Shown here: positions 8,861 to 18,230 of the stretch, piece after piece
How positions within the stretch are numbered: the stretch's first letter is position 1
Layout of the letters: each line of letters begins with the position of its first letter
Source: Chloropicon primus
Lineage: Eukaryota; Chlorophyta; Chloropicophyceae; Chloropicales; Chloropicaceae
Assembly: GCA_023205875.1 (NCBI GenBank)
Contig: CP060755.1
Span: 1,705,007 to 1,769,006, forward strand
Length of the DNA: 64,000 nucleotides
Direction: 5' to 3'
Translations under genes and position numbers: made by a program
Notes under the pieces: generated by a model
Database searches by the model: none
What the model saw: only the letters and a program-made list of their open reading frames with translations
What the model was told of the DNA's origin: nothing

Positions 8861-10063
8861 ATGAACACGACGACGAGGACGATGAACACGAGCAAGTGCT
8901 GCGGCGGCGGGCCCAGAAGTCTCGTCGTCCGCCAGCAGGTCTCGTCCGCCAGCAGGTGCGCGAGCCACCACCTGAGGACGAGGGCGACCGCGGTGGAGGT
9001 GAGCGGGAAGGCCCAGGGAACCGCGACCGAGGAGCCCCTTCTCCTTCGGGCGGTTAGGGGGGAGGAGGTGTCCAGGCCCCCGGTGTGGATGATGAGGCAG
9101 GCCGGGAGGTACATGAAGTCGTACCAGGAGCTCTGCAAGAAGTACCCGAGCTTCAGGGAGAGGAGCGAGATCCCGGAGCTCAGCATCGAGATCTCCCTGC
9201 AGCCCTGGAAGGTGTACAAGCCGGACGGCGTCATCCTTTTCTCCGACATTCTCACGCCCCTGGAGGGGATGAACATCCCGTTCGACTTCCTCCAGGGCAA
9301 GGGCCCCGTGATCGAGGACCCGATCAGGACGATGGAGCAGGTGGAGAGGGTGTGCAAGCTCGACCCGGCCTCCGCGGTGCCGTTCGTGGGCCAGACCCTC
9401 GAGGCCCTGAAGAAGGAGATCGGGAACGAGAGCACCCTGCTCGGGTTCTGCGGGGCGCCGTACACCCTCGCGTCCTACATCATCGAGGGTGGGTCCAGCA
9501 AGAACTACACCAACATCAAGAAGATGGCCTTCACCCAGCCGGAGGTCCTCCACGCCCTCTGCGGCAAGCTCGCCGAGGGGATGGTCGACTACCTGTCGTA
9601 CCAGGCGGAGTCCGGGGCGCAGTGCGTCCAGATCTTCGACTCGTGGGCGAGCCACCTCTCCCCCTGCGACTTTGAGGTCTTCTCCCTGCCCTACATCAAG
9701 CAGATCGTGAGCGGGGTCAAGGCCAAGCACCCGGACCTGCCCATCATCCTCTACATCAGCGGCGGCGCCGGCATCCTGGAGAGGATGGCGGACACAGGGG
9801 TGGACATCGTGTCCCTGGACACGTCCCTGGACATCACGGACGCCAGGAAGAGGATCAACGACAAGACTGGGATCCAGGGGAACATCGACCCCGCCCTCAT
9901 TCTCGCGGGAAACAAGGAGGCGATCACCAAGAGGGTCCACCAAACCATCGAGCAGGGAAGGGGAACGAAGCACATCGTGAACCTTGGCCACGGAGTCCTT
10001 CCGGGAACCAGCGAGGAGAACGTGGGCTACTTCTTCGACACCGTCAAGGAGTTCAGCTGGTGA
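8861..10063 (+). CDS. UROD: Uroporphyrinogen III decarboxylase, plastid
   Basis: Converts uroporphyrinogen III to coproporphyrinogen III in heme and chlorophyll synthesis. 400 residues, intronless. A Ser/Arg/Thr-rich leader of about 50 residues looks like a chloroplast transit peptide. The enzyme begins near residue 58. Family signatures are [13 protein letters not shown] (73-85), [25 protein letters not shown], and near the C-terminus GNIDP and [10 protein letters not shown]. The invariant Arg pair and the FSD aspartate are present. CAO, four genes to the left, acts later in the same pigment pathway, though nothing suggests co-regulation. Confidence 0.97.
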   Translation: MNTTTRTMNTSKCCGGGPRSLVVRQQVSSASRCASHHLRTRATAVEVSGKAQGTATEEPLLLRAVRGEEVSRPPVWMMRQAGRYMKSYQELCKKYPSFRERSEIPELSIEISLQPWKVYKPDGVILFSDILTPLEGMNIPFDFLQGKGPVIEDPIRTMEQVERVCKLDPASAVPFVGQTLEALKKEIGNESTLLGFCGAPYTLASYIIEGGSSKNYTNIKKMAFTQPEVLHALCGKLAEGMVDYLSYQAESGAQCVQIFDSWASHLSPCDFEVFSLPYIKQIVSGVKAKHPDLPIILYISGGAGILERMADTGVDIVSLDTSLDITDARKRINDKTGIQGNIDPALILAGNKEAITKRVHQTIEQGRGTKHIVNLGHGVLPGTSEENVGYFFDTVKEFSW

Positions 10064-10228
10064 AGGGAGCCTCTCCACCCACCCCTAAAAAGATAGGAAA
10101 GAAAAAAAGAACTCGTTTGTATTATAGGGTTTTTCCGCAAACAAGCTTATAGACTATCGTATATATAACTACTCTTACAACAGCGCGCGCGCACTCGACC
10201 CGCTCGGTTCGTGCTCTCCCCCTCCCCC

Positions 10229-11716
10229 TCAGAATTGGGTGCCCCCCAGATTGATCAGCGTCTGCTGCGTGATCACGCCGAGGGCGGCGCCTCCAACCAC
10301 AACGAGCATCGGCACCCCCCCCGGAACCAGGCTCGGGACATCGGCCACCCCGAGGTCCTTCCTCTCCCGAATCTTCCAGGCCATCGCCGCTGGCAGGACG
10401 CCGAAGAGGGCGAGGACGCCGTACGTCCCGGCGTACTCCAGGGCGCTCAGGAAGGCGTCCGGGTACACGACCGCAAACAGGGCCGGAGGGACAAGAGTCA
10501 GGGAGAAGGGGACCAAGCTCTTCGTGTTCACTGGCATGTTGAGGCCGTCCGCGATAAAGTCGACCAGCCCCAGCACGAACCCGATGAAGGAGGTGGCCAC
10601 CGCAAGCAGGCTGAAGGACATGATGTATGTCCCGACCGTGGCGTCTTCTTCCAGCACCTTGAGCGGGTCCAGAATCGAGCCGTCCGCCGCGTCGGACCCG
10701 TCGAGGTTGTAGCCCAAGATGGCCGCGTTCCACAGGAGGAACATCACGAGGGGGATCGTCGTCCCCGCCACGATTGCCGTGGTGATTTTCCTCCTGTCCC
10801 CCTCCAAGCTCGACGTCACCGTGGGCACGATGTTGTGAAACACGAAGGAGAGCGCCACCACCGGCACGCAGGACATGACCCTGCCGACGTCCGCGTGCCC
10901 GAGCTGAGAGGCGTCGAACTTGCCGAAAGCGACGGCCAGAATCCCGAAGAAGGAGAGGACGACCCCGCCCACGAGCGCGGTGTTCACCCTGTCCAGGACG
11001 CTGGGGTTGCTGGCGTAGATCGTGACGCCCAGCAGGGAGCCGAACGCCACGCTCGCGAGCGCCGGCGAAAAGTCTGCTATGCCCGATATCAGCTCCCCCC
11101 CTCGGGAGATGTACGCCACCAGGAGGGAGTAGTGCAGAAACACGTAGGTCGTGCCGGCCAAGATTCTCCCAGGCCCGCCGAAGGTGTCCTCCGCCATCGA
11201 GAGCATGGACACGCCCCCCCGCCCGAGCTCGCACATCAGGAACAAGTTGACCTCCGCGAGGAGGAGGCCCGTGACGCACGAGTACGCCCAGCAGCCCAGG
11301 ATCACGGCGGAGCTCGGGAGGTACCCCGTCCCAGCGGTGACAGCAGGGAGGGCGAGGATACCCGCGCCCACCGTCGTCCCTGCAACGAGGGACACGGACC
11401 CCAAAACCGAGCCAGGCTGGTGCTGGAGGGTCTCCACGTCCAGGTTGGAGAACAGCCTCTGCTGCTCGTCGTCGACCTCCGCGTCGAGGTAGCCGTCGTC
11501 CTCGTCCAAAACCTTCTCCTTGACCTCCACCTTGGAGCCCACCTTCGTCGTGGTTCTCCGCTGCTCCCTAGGATGCAAGACCACGCTCGTCAACCCAACC
11601 TCCCTCCCCCTCGTGTTCCCCCCCCTCTGCATGTTTCCCCTCCCCCCCCTCCTCCCTCCCCCTCCTTTCGCTCTTCTCCCTCCGTCCCTCACCCCTCGCA
11701 CCCCCTCGACCACCAT
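10229..11716 (-). CDS. Aromatic amino acid permease (Tyr/Trp family), probably plastid
   Basis: Eleven or so hydrophobic helices follow a long basic leader. The first transmembrane region, LVAGTTVGAGILALPAVTAG, is the hallmark of the TyrP/TnaB/Mtr (HAAAP, APC superfamily) permeases. Plants and algae carry plastid members related to bacterial tyrosine-specific transporters. Further conserved stretches are VPVVALSFVFHNIVPTVTSS and FSLLAVATSFIGFVLGLVDF. I chose the ATG at 11716; the frame is open to an ATG at 11800, but that stretch is a GA-rich tract like the 5' leaders of other genes here. It transports aromatic amino acids by family inference. It is convergent with UROD (165 bases apart). Confidence 0.85.
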   Translation of the reverse strand: MVVEGVRGVRDGGRRAKGGGGRRGGRGNMQRGGNTRGREVGLTSVVLHPREQRRTTTKVGSKVEVKEKVLDEDDGYLDAEVDDEQQRLFSNLDVETLQHQPGSVLGSVSLVAGTTVGAGILALPAVTAGTGYLPSSAVILGCWAYSCVTGLLLAEVNLFLMCELGRGGVSMLSMAEDTFGGPGRILAGTTYVFLHYSLLVAYISRGGELISGIADFSPALASVAFGSLLGVTIYASNPSVLDRVNTALVGGVVLSFFGILAVAFGKFDASQLGHADVGRVMSCVPVVALSFVFHNIVPTVTSSLEGDRRKITTAIVAGTTIPLVMFLLWNAAILGYNLDGSDAADGSILDPLKVLEEDATVGTYIMSFSLLAVATSFIGFVLGLVDFIADGLNMPVNTKSLVPFSLTLVPPALFAVVYPDAFLSALEYAGTYGVLALFGVLPAAMAWKIRERKDLGVADVPSLVPGGVPMLVVVGGAALGVITQQTLINLGGTQF

Positions 11717-11971
11717 CACCGCAAACACCCGCGAAGATCTCTCTCTCTCTCTCCTTTCCTTTGACTTGGATGGCGGGAGGGGACAGGAACAGGGAAACAC
11801 GACGGGCCTCGCGCGCCGCGAAGGGAAGGGAAGGGAACAGGGGGGGAGGTGGGTTGTTCATCACATCATTCATGGCGTCGGAGATCCGAGGGGAATAGGA
11901 AGGCCTCTGTCGTCGGGAACTCTCTCTGTCTCTCTCTGTCTCTCTCTGTAACGGTAACGCTGAAGCCCTTG
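11717..11971. promoter_or_regulatory. Divergent promoter between permease and HlyIII-like genes
   Basis: Contains CT runs (11736-11757 and 11921-11948) on either side of the head-to-head pair. No further gene. Confidence 0.4.
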
Positions 11972-12649
11972 ATGGTGATGGGAGGGGAGAAGGAGGGCAG
12001 GGCGGGGGCGGGGGCGGGGGAGAGGAAGAAGCCCTTGATGAGGGGAGTGCTGCACCAGGTCGCTGCGGCAGTGAGTTTCGTGGCGGGGGGGGCGATGGTC
12101 GGCCACGCGGCGCCCGACAGCAAGGCGATGGTAGCTGGAGCGATCTATTGCCTGAGTTTGGTCTTTTTGTTCGCGGCATCGGCCACGTACCACAGGCCTG
12201 ACTGGGAGCCCAGGGAGAGGAAGATTCTCAGGAGGATAGACCACGGAGCGATCTTCGTCCTCATCGCGGGGACGTACAGCCCGATCGTCCTGCTGACCTT
12301 CGAGTCCGGCACGAGCGCTGAGAAGTACGTCGGCTTCATCTGGCTCCTGGCCCTCTTTGGGATTTTGCTGTCCGTGTTCTGGCCGAGCGCGCCCAAGGGC
12401 CTGGTCGCTGCGATATGTGTGGGATTCGGCGCGATCGGCCTCCTGGAGCATAAATCTTTCCAGCTGACTGGCGCGGAGTTGTTCGTCATCGGGCTCGGGG
12501 GCGTTTTCTACGTGATTGGGGCCGTCGTGTACGCAGTCCGACGCCCAGACCCGTTCCCGGAGGTGTTCGGTTACCACGAAGTGTTTCACGCTCTCACGAT
12601 CTTGGCGACCGTCTGCCACTTTGGCGTCATCTGGGAACTCACCTCGTGA
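11972..12649 (+). CDS. Hemolysin III/PAQR-family seven-helix membrane protein
   Basis: 225 residues from the chosen ATG (a second ATG lies six bases on). About seven hydrophobic helices. Conserved family features are SATYHRP early, RIDHGAIFVLIAGTYSPI in the middle, and GYHEVFHALTILATVCHF at the C-terminus. These His residues form the metal site typical of the PAQR/HlyIII superfamily. The family name comes from a bacterial member; in eukaryotes these are membrane receptors or hydrolase-like proteins, and nothing here indicates a toxin. Substrate unknown. Upstream frame extension is CT-repeat leader and is left out. Confidence 0.88.
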   Translation: MVMGGEKEGRAGAGAGERKKPLMRGVLHQVAAAVSFVAGGAMVGHAAPDSKAMVAGAIYCLSLVFLFAASATYHRPDWEPRERKILRRIDHGAIFVLIAGTYSPIVLLTFESGTSAEKYVGFIWLLALFGILLSVFWPSAPKGLVAAICVGFGAIGLLEHKSFQLTGAELFVIGLGGVFYVIGAVVYAVRRPDPFPEVFGYHEVFHALTILATVCHFGVIWELTS

Positions 12650-12737
12650 GACCAGCAGCGCGAGAGGGGCTCTCGCTCGTCGTCAAAGAGACGATGCGCC
12701 GTATCACGTATGATAATACAAACGAATAATGACGGAG

Positions 12738-14660
12738 TTAAGCAAATTTGTTTCCCATCTCAAGCTGTTTCTGCTCCTCCAGATACTTCTTCAGCTTCTT
12801 CTCTTGCTTGTTCTTGCTCTGCTTGATCCCGTGGAACTTGTAGCACAGCTGCCTGAAGGCCTCCTTCGGAGTCATGACACGGCCGAACTCATCCTTCCTT
12901 GTCAGGGCGCTCTCAATGTCCTGAGCGAATTGGCCGTTGTCGCTGTAGCTCTCGATCACGTCCCGCACGTTGTTGTCCTTCATGTCGTTCGTCCTGCCCG
13001 CCCATCGCACCGTCTTCCTGAGTTCCCCCCTGTCCTGGAGCAGCTTCAGTGCGCCGCCAAGGCCCTTGTTGGAAGTGGAGGCCGCCGTCTCGTCCCAGAC
13101 GGCCACACCCTTGCCCCCGCCCTCGCGCGGCTTGGACTTTTCTTCCTCTTCCGGCCCAGCGCTGGTCGAGGCCCCCCCCTGGGACTCGGGCTTGGCGTCC
13201 CCCTCGCCTCGCTCCTTTCCAGCCTTTTCGCCGTCCTTCTTGTTGTTGTTCCTCATGCCTCTTGCGGATATCGTGTTGCAGAACTCGCTCGTCTCCGTGA
13301 AGACCTCGCCCCCGTAGAGGTCGCCTGGGACCTGTTCTCTCTGGGAGAGGGACTTGACCTGCATGGCCATCGTCGCCTCCGAGCCCTGGCCCGCCCTCCT
13401 CTGCCTCGACAAAGCGGTTTCCCTCGCTCGGTTCAGGGCCGAGAAAAAGGCGTCGTTCTCCTCGTCCTCCTGGGCCTCCTCCACGTCCATGTTTTGGTTG
13501 AACTTCTCCGCCGTCTTCTCGGCCGCCTTCGACATGGCTTTGGAGTAGGCGGCATCCCTCCTGGCTTGCTCAGTGAGGTAAGAATCCTTGTTGTGCTTCG
13601 AGCGCATCCCCTCGACACGCTTCCCGTGGTTCACCTCGCTCTCGTTGGCCTCGCCGGCGGTCTGGGAGGCCAGCGCCCGGGCCTCCAGATCGTCAATGTC
13701 CTTCTTCTTCATCCTGATGTTCTTCTTCTTCTTCCGCCTCCTCTTCTTCCCGGACCCGTCCTTGGCGCCCTCCAACGTCGCCGCCTCCTCCTGCGTCCAG
13801 AAGTCGTCCATCGCCCTCTTTATGGGGTCAGCACTCTCCTTCGTCTTGCCGTAGTTTATCCCCTCCTTGAGCTTCTTCCTGATCTCCTCCTGCTCCTTGA
13901 GCTTGGCCACGTCGACCCCGCCGCTCCCATCGATTTCCATGCCCCTGGTGCTGCCGTCCTCGCCGTCGCACAGGACGCCTCCGGAGCCCTCGAGGTCCTT
14001 CTCCGCGGCCTCCTCGTACCTGTTCCGAGGCTTGGACAGCCTCACCGCCTCGTCCCTCTTCTCCTGCTGCGCCAGCAGCGTGTCCTCCAGGACGTCCTCG
14101 CCGGTCTGCAGCTCCCCGTCGTCGTCCAGGACACCCTGGTCCTTGAGCGTCAGGATCACCTGGCTCCCCTCGCGGAACTGCTGGGCGTCGTGGCCAATCT
14201 TCAGGCCCTTCAGCTCGCTCGAGGCGTACCTCCTCCTCTTCGAGCCTTGGCCTGCGAAATCGTCGTCCCCGAACTCCTCCTGGTCCTGCAGAGCCTGCTG
14301 CGTCCTCAGGGCCTCCTCCCTCTCCTTCTTCCTGCTCTTCTTGATCCAGGACCTGACGTCATCCTCCTCGCCTCCCCCGCCCTCCCCCAGCGGCCTGACC
14401 ACCCTCCCCTCGTCCACCTTCTCCTTCGCCAGCCGCTCCTCCCTGATCGCCAGGAGCTTGTCCTTCACCTTGTCCCTCTCCTCGGTCCCCTTGCTCCCCT
14501 TGCTCGGCCAAGCCTCTTCCTCCTCCTGGTTCTTCCTTGTCCTCTTCCTCTTCTTGTTCTTGTTCTTGTTCTTGTTCTCCACCCTGAGCGGCTTGAGCCC
14601 CAGCTTCTCCCTCAGCGCATTCGTCTCCTCCACGCTAAGCTCCACCGTCTTGTCCACCAT
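12738..14660 (-). CDS. SART1: U4/U6.U5 tri-snRNP protein SART1/Snu66
   Basis: 640 residues, highly charged, intronless. The N-terminus LSVEETNALREKLGLKPL is the SART1 signature. Lys/Arg-rich stretches follow. The middle has helical acidic segments and the conserved FFSALNRARETAL. The C-terminus TPKEAFRQLCYKFHGIKQSKNK, with the Lys-rich tail, is diagnostic of SART1. The protein is needed to assemble the spliceosomal tri-snRNP. It is shorter than the human protein (about 800 residues), mainly in the linkers. It is head-to-head with the PRC-barrel gene and tail-to-tail with the HlyIII-like gene. Confidence 0.93.
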   Translation of the reverse strand: MVDKTVELSVEETNALREKLGLKPLRVENKNKNKNKKRKRTRKNQEEEEAWPSKGSKGTEERDKVKDKLLAIREERLAKEKVDEGRVVRPLGEGGGGEEDDVRSWIKKSRKKEREEALRTQQALQDQEEFGDDDFAGQGSKRRRYASSELKGLKIGHDAQQFREGSQVILTLKDQGVLDDDGELQTGEDVLEDTLLAQQEKRDEAVRLSKPRNRYEEAAEKDLEGSGGVLCDGEDGSTRGMEIDGSGGVDVAKLKEQEEIRKKLKEGINYGKTKESADPIKRAMDDFWTQEEAATLEGAKDGSGKKRRRKKKKNIRMKKKDIDDLEARALASQTAGEANESEVNHGKRVEGMRSKHNKDSYLTEQARRDAAYSKAMSKAAEKTAEKFNQNMDVEEAQEDEENDAFFSALNRARETALSRQRRAGQGSEATMAMQVKSLSQREQVPGDLYGGEVFTETSEFCNTISARGMRNNNKKDGEKAGKERGEGDAKPESQGGASTSAGPEEEEKSKPREGGGKGVAVWDETAASTSNKGLGGALKLLQDRGELRKTVRWAGRTNDMKDNNVRDVIESYSDNGQFAQDIESALTRKDEFGRVMTPKEAFRQLCYKFHGIKQSKNKQEKKLKKYLEEQKQLEMGNKFA

Positions 14661-14908
14661 CTCGCCTCAACCCTCTCCTCCGCTCTTCTCTTCCGCTCTC
14701 CTCTCCTCTTCTCTTCCAAAGGGAAAGTGAAAGCGGGAGTGTTTTTTGGATAAAGCGCGGCGGAGGGAACCCTCCAGCACGAGCCACGTCACACCGAGAC
14801 CAACAACAACAACCAACAAGAACGATAACAACAACAACAAGAACAACAACCACGAAGGCGACGACGTCCTAGGAGAGGAGAGGAGAGAAGAGGAGAGAAG
14901 AGGAGAGG

Positions 14909-16144
14909 ATGGCCAAGTGTACCGGGAACCTCAACCTCAACCTCAACCGGAATGGACGGACGAGGAGGGCCACCACCACCAGGGTGATGGTCAGCAGAGT
15001 GGACCCAGCCAGGAGGGGACAAGGACAAGGAGACCCCAACGCGGGCTTCGAGAGGAGGAGCGGGAGTCCGGGCCCACCGGGGGGAGACAGAGACAGGGAA
15101 AGGGACAGGGAGGCACGACGAGGGCAAACGGAGTCCCAGAGGGGGCCCGGGCGAGCGGGGCAGGGGAAGCGGGGAGGAAGGCGTAGGACGGGCTACGAGG
15201 GAGGGCCCGGAGGGAGCAGGGCGCGCGGGAGGCGCGGGAGCGTGGCCCGTGGCCGAGGAGGCGACGCCAACGAGCCCGTCCTCGTCAACCGCTCCTTCTT
15301 GCTGGGCAAGCCCGTCATCACACGCACCACCGGCACCAACCTCGGGGTGGTGAACCAAATGTGGGTGGACACGAACGAGTGGAAGGTCGTTTGCTTTGAC
15401 GTGAGGGAGAACATGTTCTTCGGAGAGTACGATTCGGTCATGCTGGAGAGCCTGAAGCAGATTGGCGACGTCATTTTGGTCCAAAACGAGTCGGACGCCC
15501 AGCAGCACGTCGTGGTGTACGGCCTCAACTACCTGGTGGGGAGCGAGGTGGTCACGGAGGTGGGAGGCTACCTGGGCAAAGTGAGGGACTTTGCCTTCAA
15601 CCCGGAGGACGGGCAGATCGCGACCATCGAGTTTGACTCCTTTGGAACTCCGGTGGTGCCGTCCTCGGTGCTCTCGACGTACGCGGTGAACTGCAGCGAG
15701 ATCATCAGCGTCGGGCCAGACAGGCTCGTGGTGGCAGCGGGGGCGGAGTCAAGAGTGCAGCAGCTTTCGAGCGGAGTCATGCAGAGGCTGGCGCTGTACG
15801 AGCCCCCGTGGGAGGCAGCTTACAGGGAGCAGTACGAGATGGACTACTACGGCAGTGGTTACGCCCTCCCGCCCTTCCAGGAGCAGTACAACCAGAATGA
15901 CTACAGAAGCGCTCCGCCGCAGCAGTACAGGCAGTATAACCAGAGGGAGCCCCAGTACATGCAGGACAGGCGACCGCCCCAGCGCGAGAGAGAAAGGGCG
16001 AGGGGGCAGCAGAGCTATGATGACTTCATTGAAGTGGAGGAGCGTGAGCCCGTGTACGAGGCCCAGGTCCAGTCACAGCGCACTCCCCCGAAACCTCAAG
16101 ACGCCGATTACACAAAGTACAACAGGGACGAGGACCGGCTGTGA
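14909..16144 (+). CDS. PRC-barrel domain protein, plastid-type
   Basis: 411 residues, intronless. The first 120 are Arg/Gly-rich and low complexity, likely including a transit peptide. Two PRC-barrel-like units follow at about 125-195 (LLGKPVITRTTGTNLGVVNQ) and 210-285 (VGSEVVTEVGGYLGKVRDF, then an IEFDSFG stretch). The remainder is Tyr/Gln/Arg-rich and disordered. PRC-barrels occur in RimM and photosynthetic reaction centre H subunits; plant and cyanobacterial proteins with two PRC-barrels are plastid-associated and poorly characterised. The function here is unknown. The 248-base divergent region upstream carries CAA and AGGAG repeats. Confidence 0.75.
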   Translation: MAKCTGNLNLNLNRNGRTRRATTTRVMVSRVDPARRGQGQGDPNAGFERRSGSPGPPGGDRDRERDREARRGQTESQRGPGRAGQGKRGGRRRTGYEGGPGGSRARGRRGSVARGRGGDANEPVLVNRSFLLGKPVITRTTGTNLGVVNQMWVDTNEWKVVCFDVRENMFFGEYDSVMLESLKQIGDVILVQNESDAQQHVVVYGLNYLVGSEVVTEVGGYLGKVRDFAFNPEDGQIATIEFDSFGTPVVPSSVLSTYAVNCSEIISVGPDRLVVAAGAESRVQQLSSGVMQRLALYEPPWEAAYREQYEMDYYGSGYALPPFQEQYNQNDYRSAPPQQYRQYNQREPQYMQDRRPPQRERERARGQQSYDDFIEVEEREPVYEAQVQSQRTPPKPQDADYTKYNRDEDRL

Positions 16145-16392
16145 GCTCGCGCGTGTCGTGCGAGCTACTGAAAAGGCACAAGACAAGACAATGAGATATA
16201 CGATAAAAGGCGTCGTTGTTTCCTAGTGTGATAATATTTTCTTGCTCAAGAGACCAAGCCTGTAAGTTTCCCCATGAATTTGCCCGCTGCGTACACCCTG
16301 GTAAGCCAAGCGAGTCCGAGAGCAGAACGTGTGAGGGGTCTGTTGACACGCAACCGAACGAGTGGGAAGAAGAAGAGAAGAGGGGAGCTTGC

Positions 16393-17062
16393 TTACTTTG
16401 TCCAGATGTAAAACAAGGTCAGCACCCCCATCGCAAAGACAAGAAGCATGAGGATGTGGCCACTGCCAGTGAACTTGAAAGCCCTGTCTATCCGCTTCAT
16501 GGTCCGCTTCAAGTTACTCCTCGCCTTGTTCACGGTGTCCTCCAAGCTGTTCAGAATCTCCGAGTTCAGCCTGGACTCGTGTTGAATATCCAACGCCAAC
16601 TGCGAAAATTCGCAGAGCAAGCCCCGAACGCGCGGGAAAGAGTTAGTCTCGTCTCGGCCACTCGTTCGTTCAAGATCCTCCTCACTGACACAGAGAGTGT
16701 TCGTGTCATCTTACCCCTTTCATTCTTCCTATCTTCCCCCTGAGGCCGTCCACCTCCGTGTCGAGGTCGAAACTCGGCGCTACCGTCAGCTGGATATCCC
16801 CGCTTCCATCTCCCGAAGCGCTGGGACTGTTGCTGCCAAATAAGTTTTGCCTGTCCCGAAGCCCATCCCTGTCCACACCGTCCCCATCATCGCAAACAAA
16901 CGGACAAAAACACAAACAAGACGACGCGTGCGTCAGTTGAGGTCCCCCGAGATACGAGTCCCGGGGTTCTCGAGGCTCCCCCCGGTCGTGCGCCCCCCCC
17001 CCCCCGGTCGTGTCGTGCGGCGTCCCTTCCTCTCCTCCTCCTCACCTGCCGTAGTGCGCCAT
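16393..17062 (-). CDS. Bet1/Sft1-like Qc-SNARE (three exons)
   Basis: Golgi/ER vesicle fusion. I infer three exons: 17062..17046 (17 bases, MAHYG plus part of Arg), 16868..16715, and 16599..16393, all with GT..AG introns. The spliced protein is 125 residues. It reads DTEVDGLRGKIGRMKG across the second junction into LALDIQHESRLNSEILNSLE. A SNARE helix runs to about residue 105, followed by a single C-terminal anchor (HILMLLVFAMGVLTLFYIW) ending in TK. Size, central layer and tail anchor all fit Bet1/Sft1. Frame continuity at both junctions (phase 2 then phase 0) supports the model. Its start lies only 92 bases from that of the FYR gene on the other strand. Confidence 0.85.
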
Positions 17063-17153
17063 GGCGCTCCAGTGAATGGAGAGGGCGCTCCTGGATTTTG
17101 CCGACGGGGAAGGGTAACGCTCTTGGGACGACGAGGAGGACGAGGAGGAGGAG

Positions 17154-18164
17154 ATGGCGGAGCTTGTTGGGGAGAGGATAGAGGTGTTGTTCGACGACCC
17201 GCCGGAGTACTTTGCTGGGGTCGTGACAAGGTACGCGGAGGAAACGGGATTGCACGGGGTGAGGTACGACGACGGGACGAACGAGGAGTGTGACTTGTCC
17301 TCGAGGAAGACAAAGTATCGCCTCGTGAGGGGAGAAGGAGTGGCCTCGCGAAAACTGTCGAGAACCCCGGCGTCCCAGGAAGGAGGAGGGGTCGACGGGA
17401 ACGAGCTGCAGGCGGCCGACGCAGAGCCTGTACCGGAAAGAGCAGAGTTTGATGTGAAGACGGTTCCTTGGTTGCACTCTGCAAGTTTGGACGTAAGTCT
17501 CCAGCGTCACCTCACCCACGCACGCACGCACGCACGCACACAAACTGACTCGCTTCTTTCGTGCGTTTTCCCTCTCCGCAAGTCCCTGTTTCGGAGAAGC
17601 GTGATAGAATCGAGGCGCGGGCCGAAGCAGAACATCCACCCGCCCTTCTCTCTGAGGACAGAAGACGGCGTGGAGATGACCGTGGTGTCCCTCGGTAACC
17701 TTGTCCGAACGAAGGCGGAGGCGAAACCGTTCGGGATCTCTCAAGCCGACTTTTATGGCGTGCAGTACAACCTGACACCTGCTGGGCACGTGGCTGACTT
17801 CAAAACGAGTGGCAAAGTGATGAGAATGGAAGTCCAGCCAAGCCAAGGCGGTGGTTTTGCATGGAAAGTGAGGGTCTCCGATTCCCATGGGAACTTCCGT
17901 GACTTCGTGGGCCAAGACGCCTCCTCATCCTGGGCAAAGGTTGCTTTGAGCGAGCACGGACATCTTTGGACAATTCGCATGAGCCGTTGGTGTGGGTTGA
18001 AAGCCTTTGGTCTGCTGGAGGAGAGCGTTTTGGATGCTTACAAGGACCAAGTCCTGGCAGAGATGCTGGAGGAGCGAAAGAGTTTTGGATTTTGGGAGAA
18101 CTTGCTAATGGCGAGGAGAAACGTCGAGTCGTACCAGAACCTTGATTCAGGGGAAGAGGAGTGA
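17154..18164 (+). CDS. FYRN/FYRC-domain protein with N-terminal Tudor-like module
   Basis: Two exons: 17154..17492 and 17583..18164. They are separated by a 90-base in-frame intron (GTAAGT..GCAAG) that contains an ACGC repeat; the frame also stays open if the intron is retained. The spliced product is 306 residues. Residues 1-58 (GERIEVLFDDPPEYFAGVV, YDDGTNEECDL) look Tudor-like. The rest has the order of FYRN then FYRC: SLGNLV, then YNLTPAGHVADFKTSGKVMR, then GLKAFGLLEESVLDAYKDQV. TBRG1 and trithorax-type proteins carry this pair. A chromatin role is inferred. Similarity is by pattern only, so the FYR call is tentative. Confidence 0.6.
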   Translation: MAELVGERIEVLFDDPPEYFAGVVTRYAEETGLHGVRYDDGTNEECDLSSRKTKYRLVRGEGVASRKLSRTPASQEGGGVDGNELQAADAEPVPERAEFDVKTVPWLHSASLDVSLQRHLTHARTHARTQTDSLLSCVFPLRKSLFRRSVIESRRGPKQNIHPPFSLRTEDGVEMTVVSLGNLVRTKAEAKPFGISQADFYGVQYNLTPAGHVADFKTSGKVMRMEVQPSQGGGFAWKVRVSDSHGNFRDFVGQDASSSWAKVALSEHGHLWTIRMSRWCGLKAFGLLEESVLDAYKDQVLAEMLEERKSFGFWENLLMARRNVESYQNLDSGEEE

Positions 18165-18230
18165 AAGGACAAGTGGGAAGGAAAAAAAAGAGGCGACTTT
18201 ATACTCTTGCTTCTCTTTAAAACTCGAGAT

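Noticed and set aside
11972-12649. Possible toxin because of the Hemolysin III family name
   Set aside because: The sequence is an ordinary seven-helix PAQR/HlyIII membrane protein found widely in eukaryotes; nothing suggests toxicity.
12729-14753. 674-codon + strand frame opposite SART1
   Set aside because: Leu/Val/Pro-rich antisense product of a Lys/Glu-rich gene; SART1 signatures fix the minus strand.
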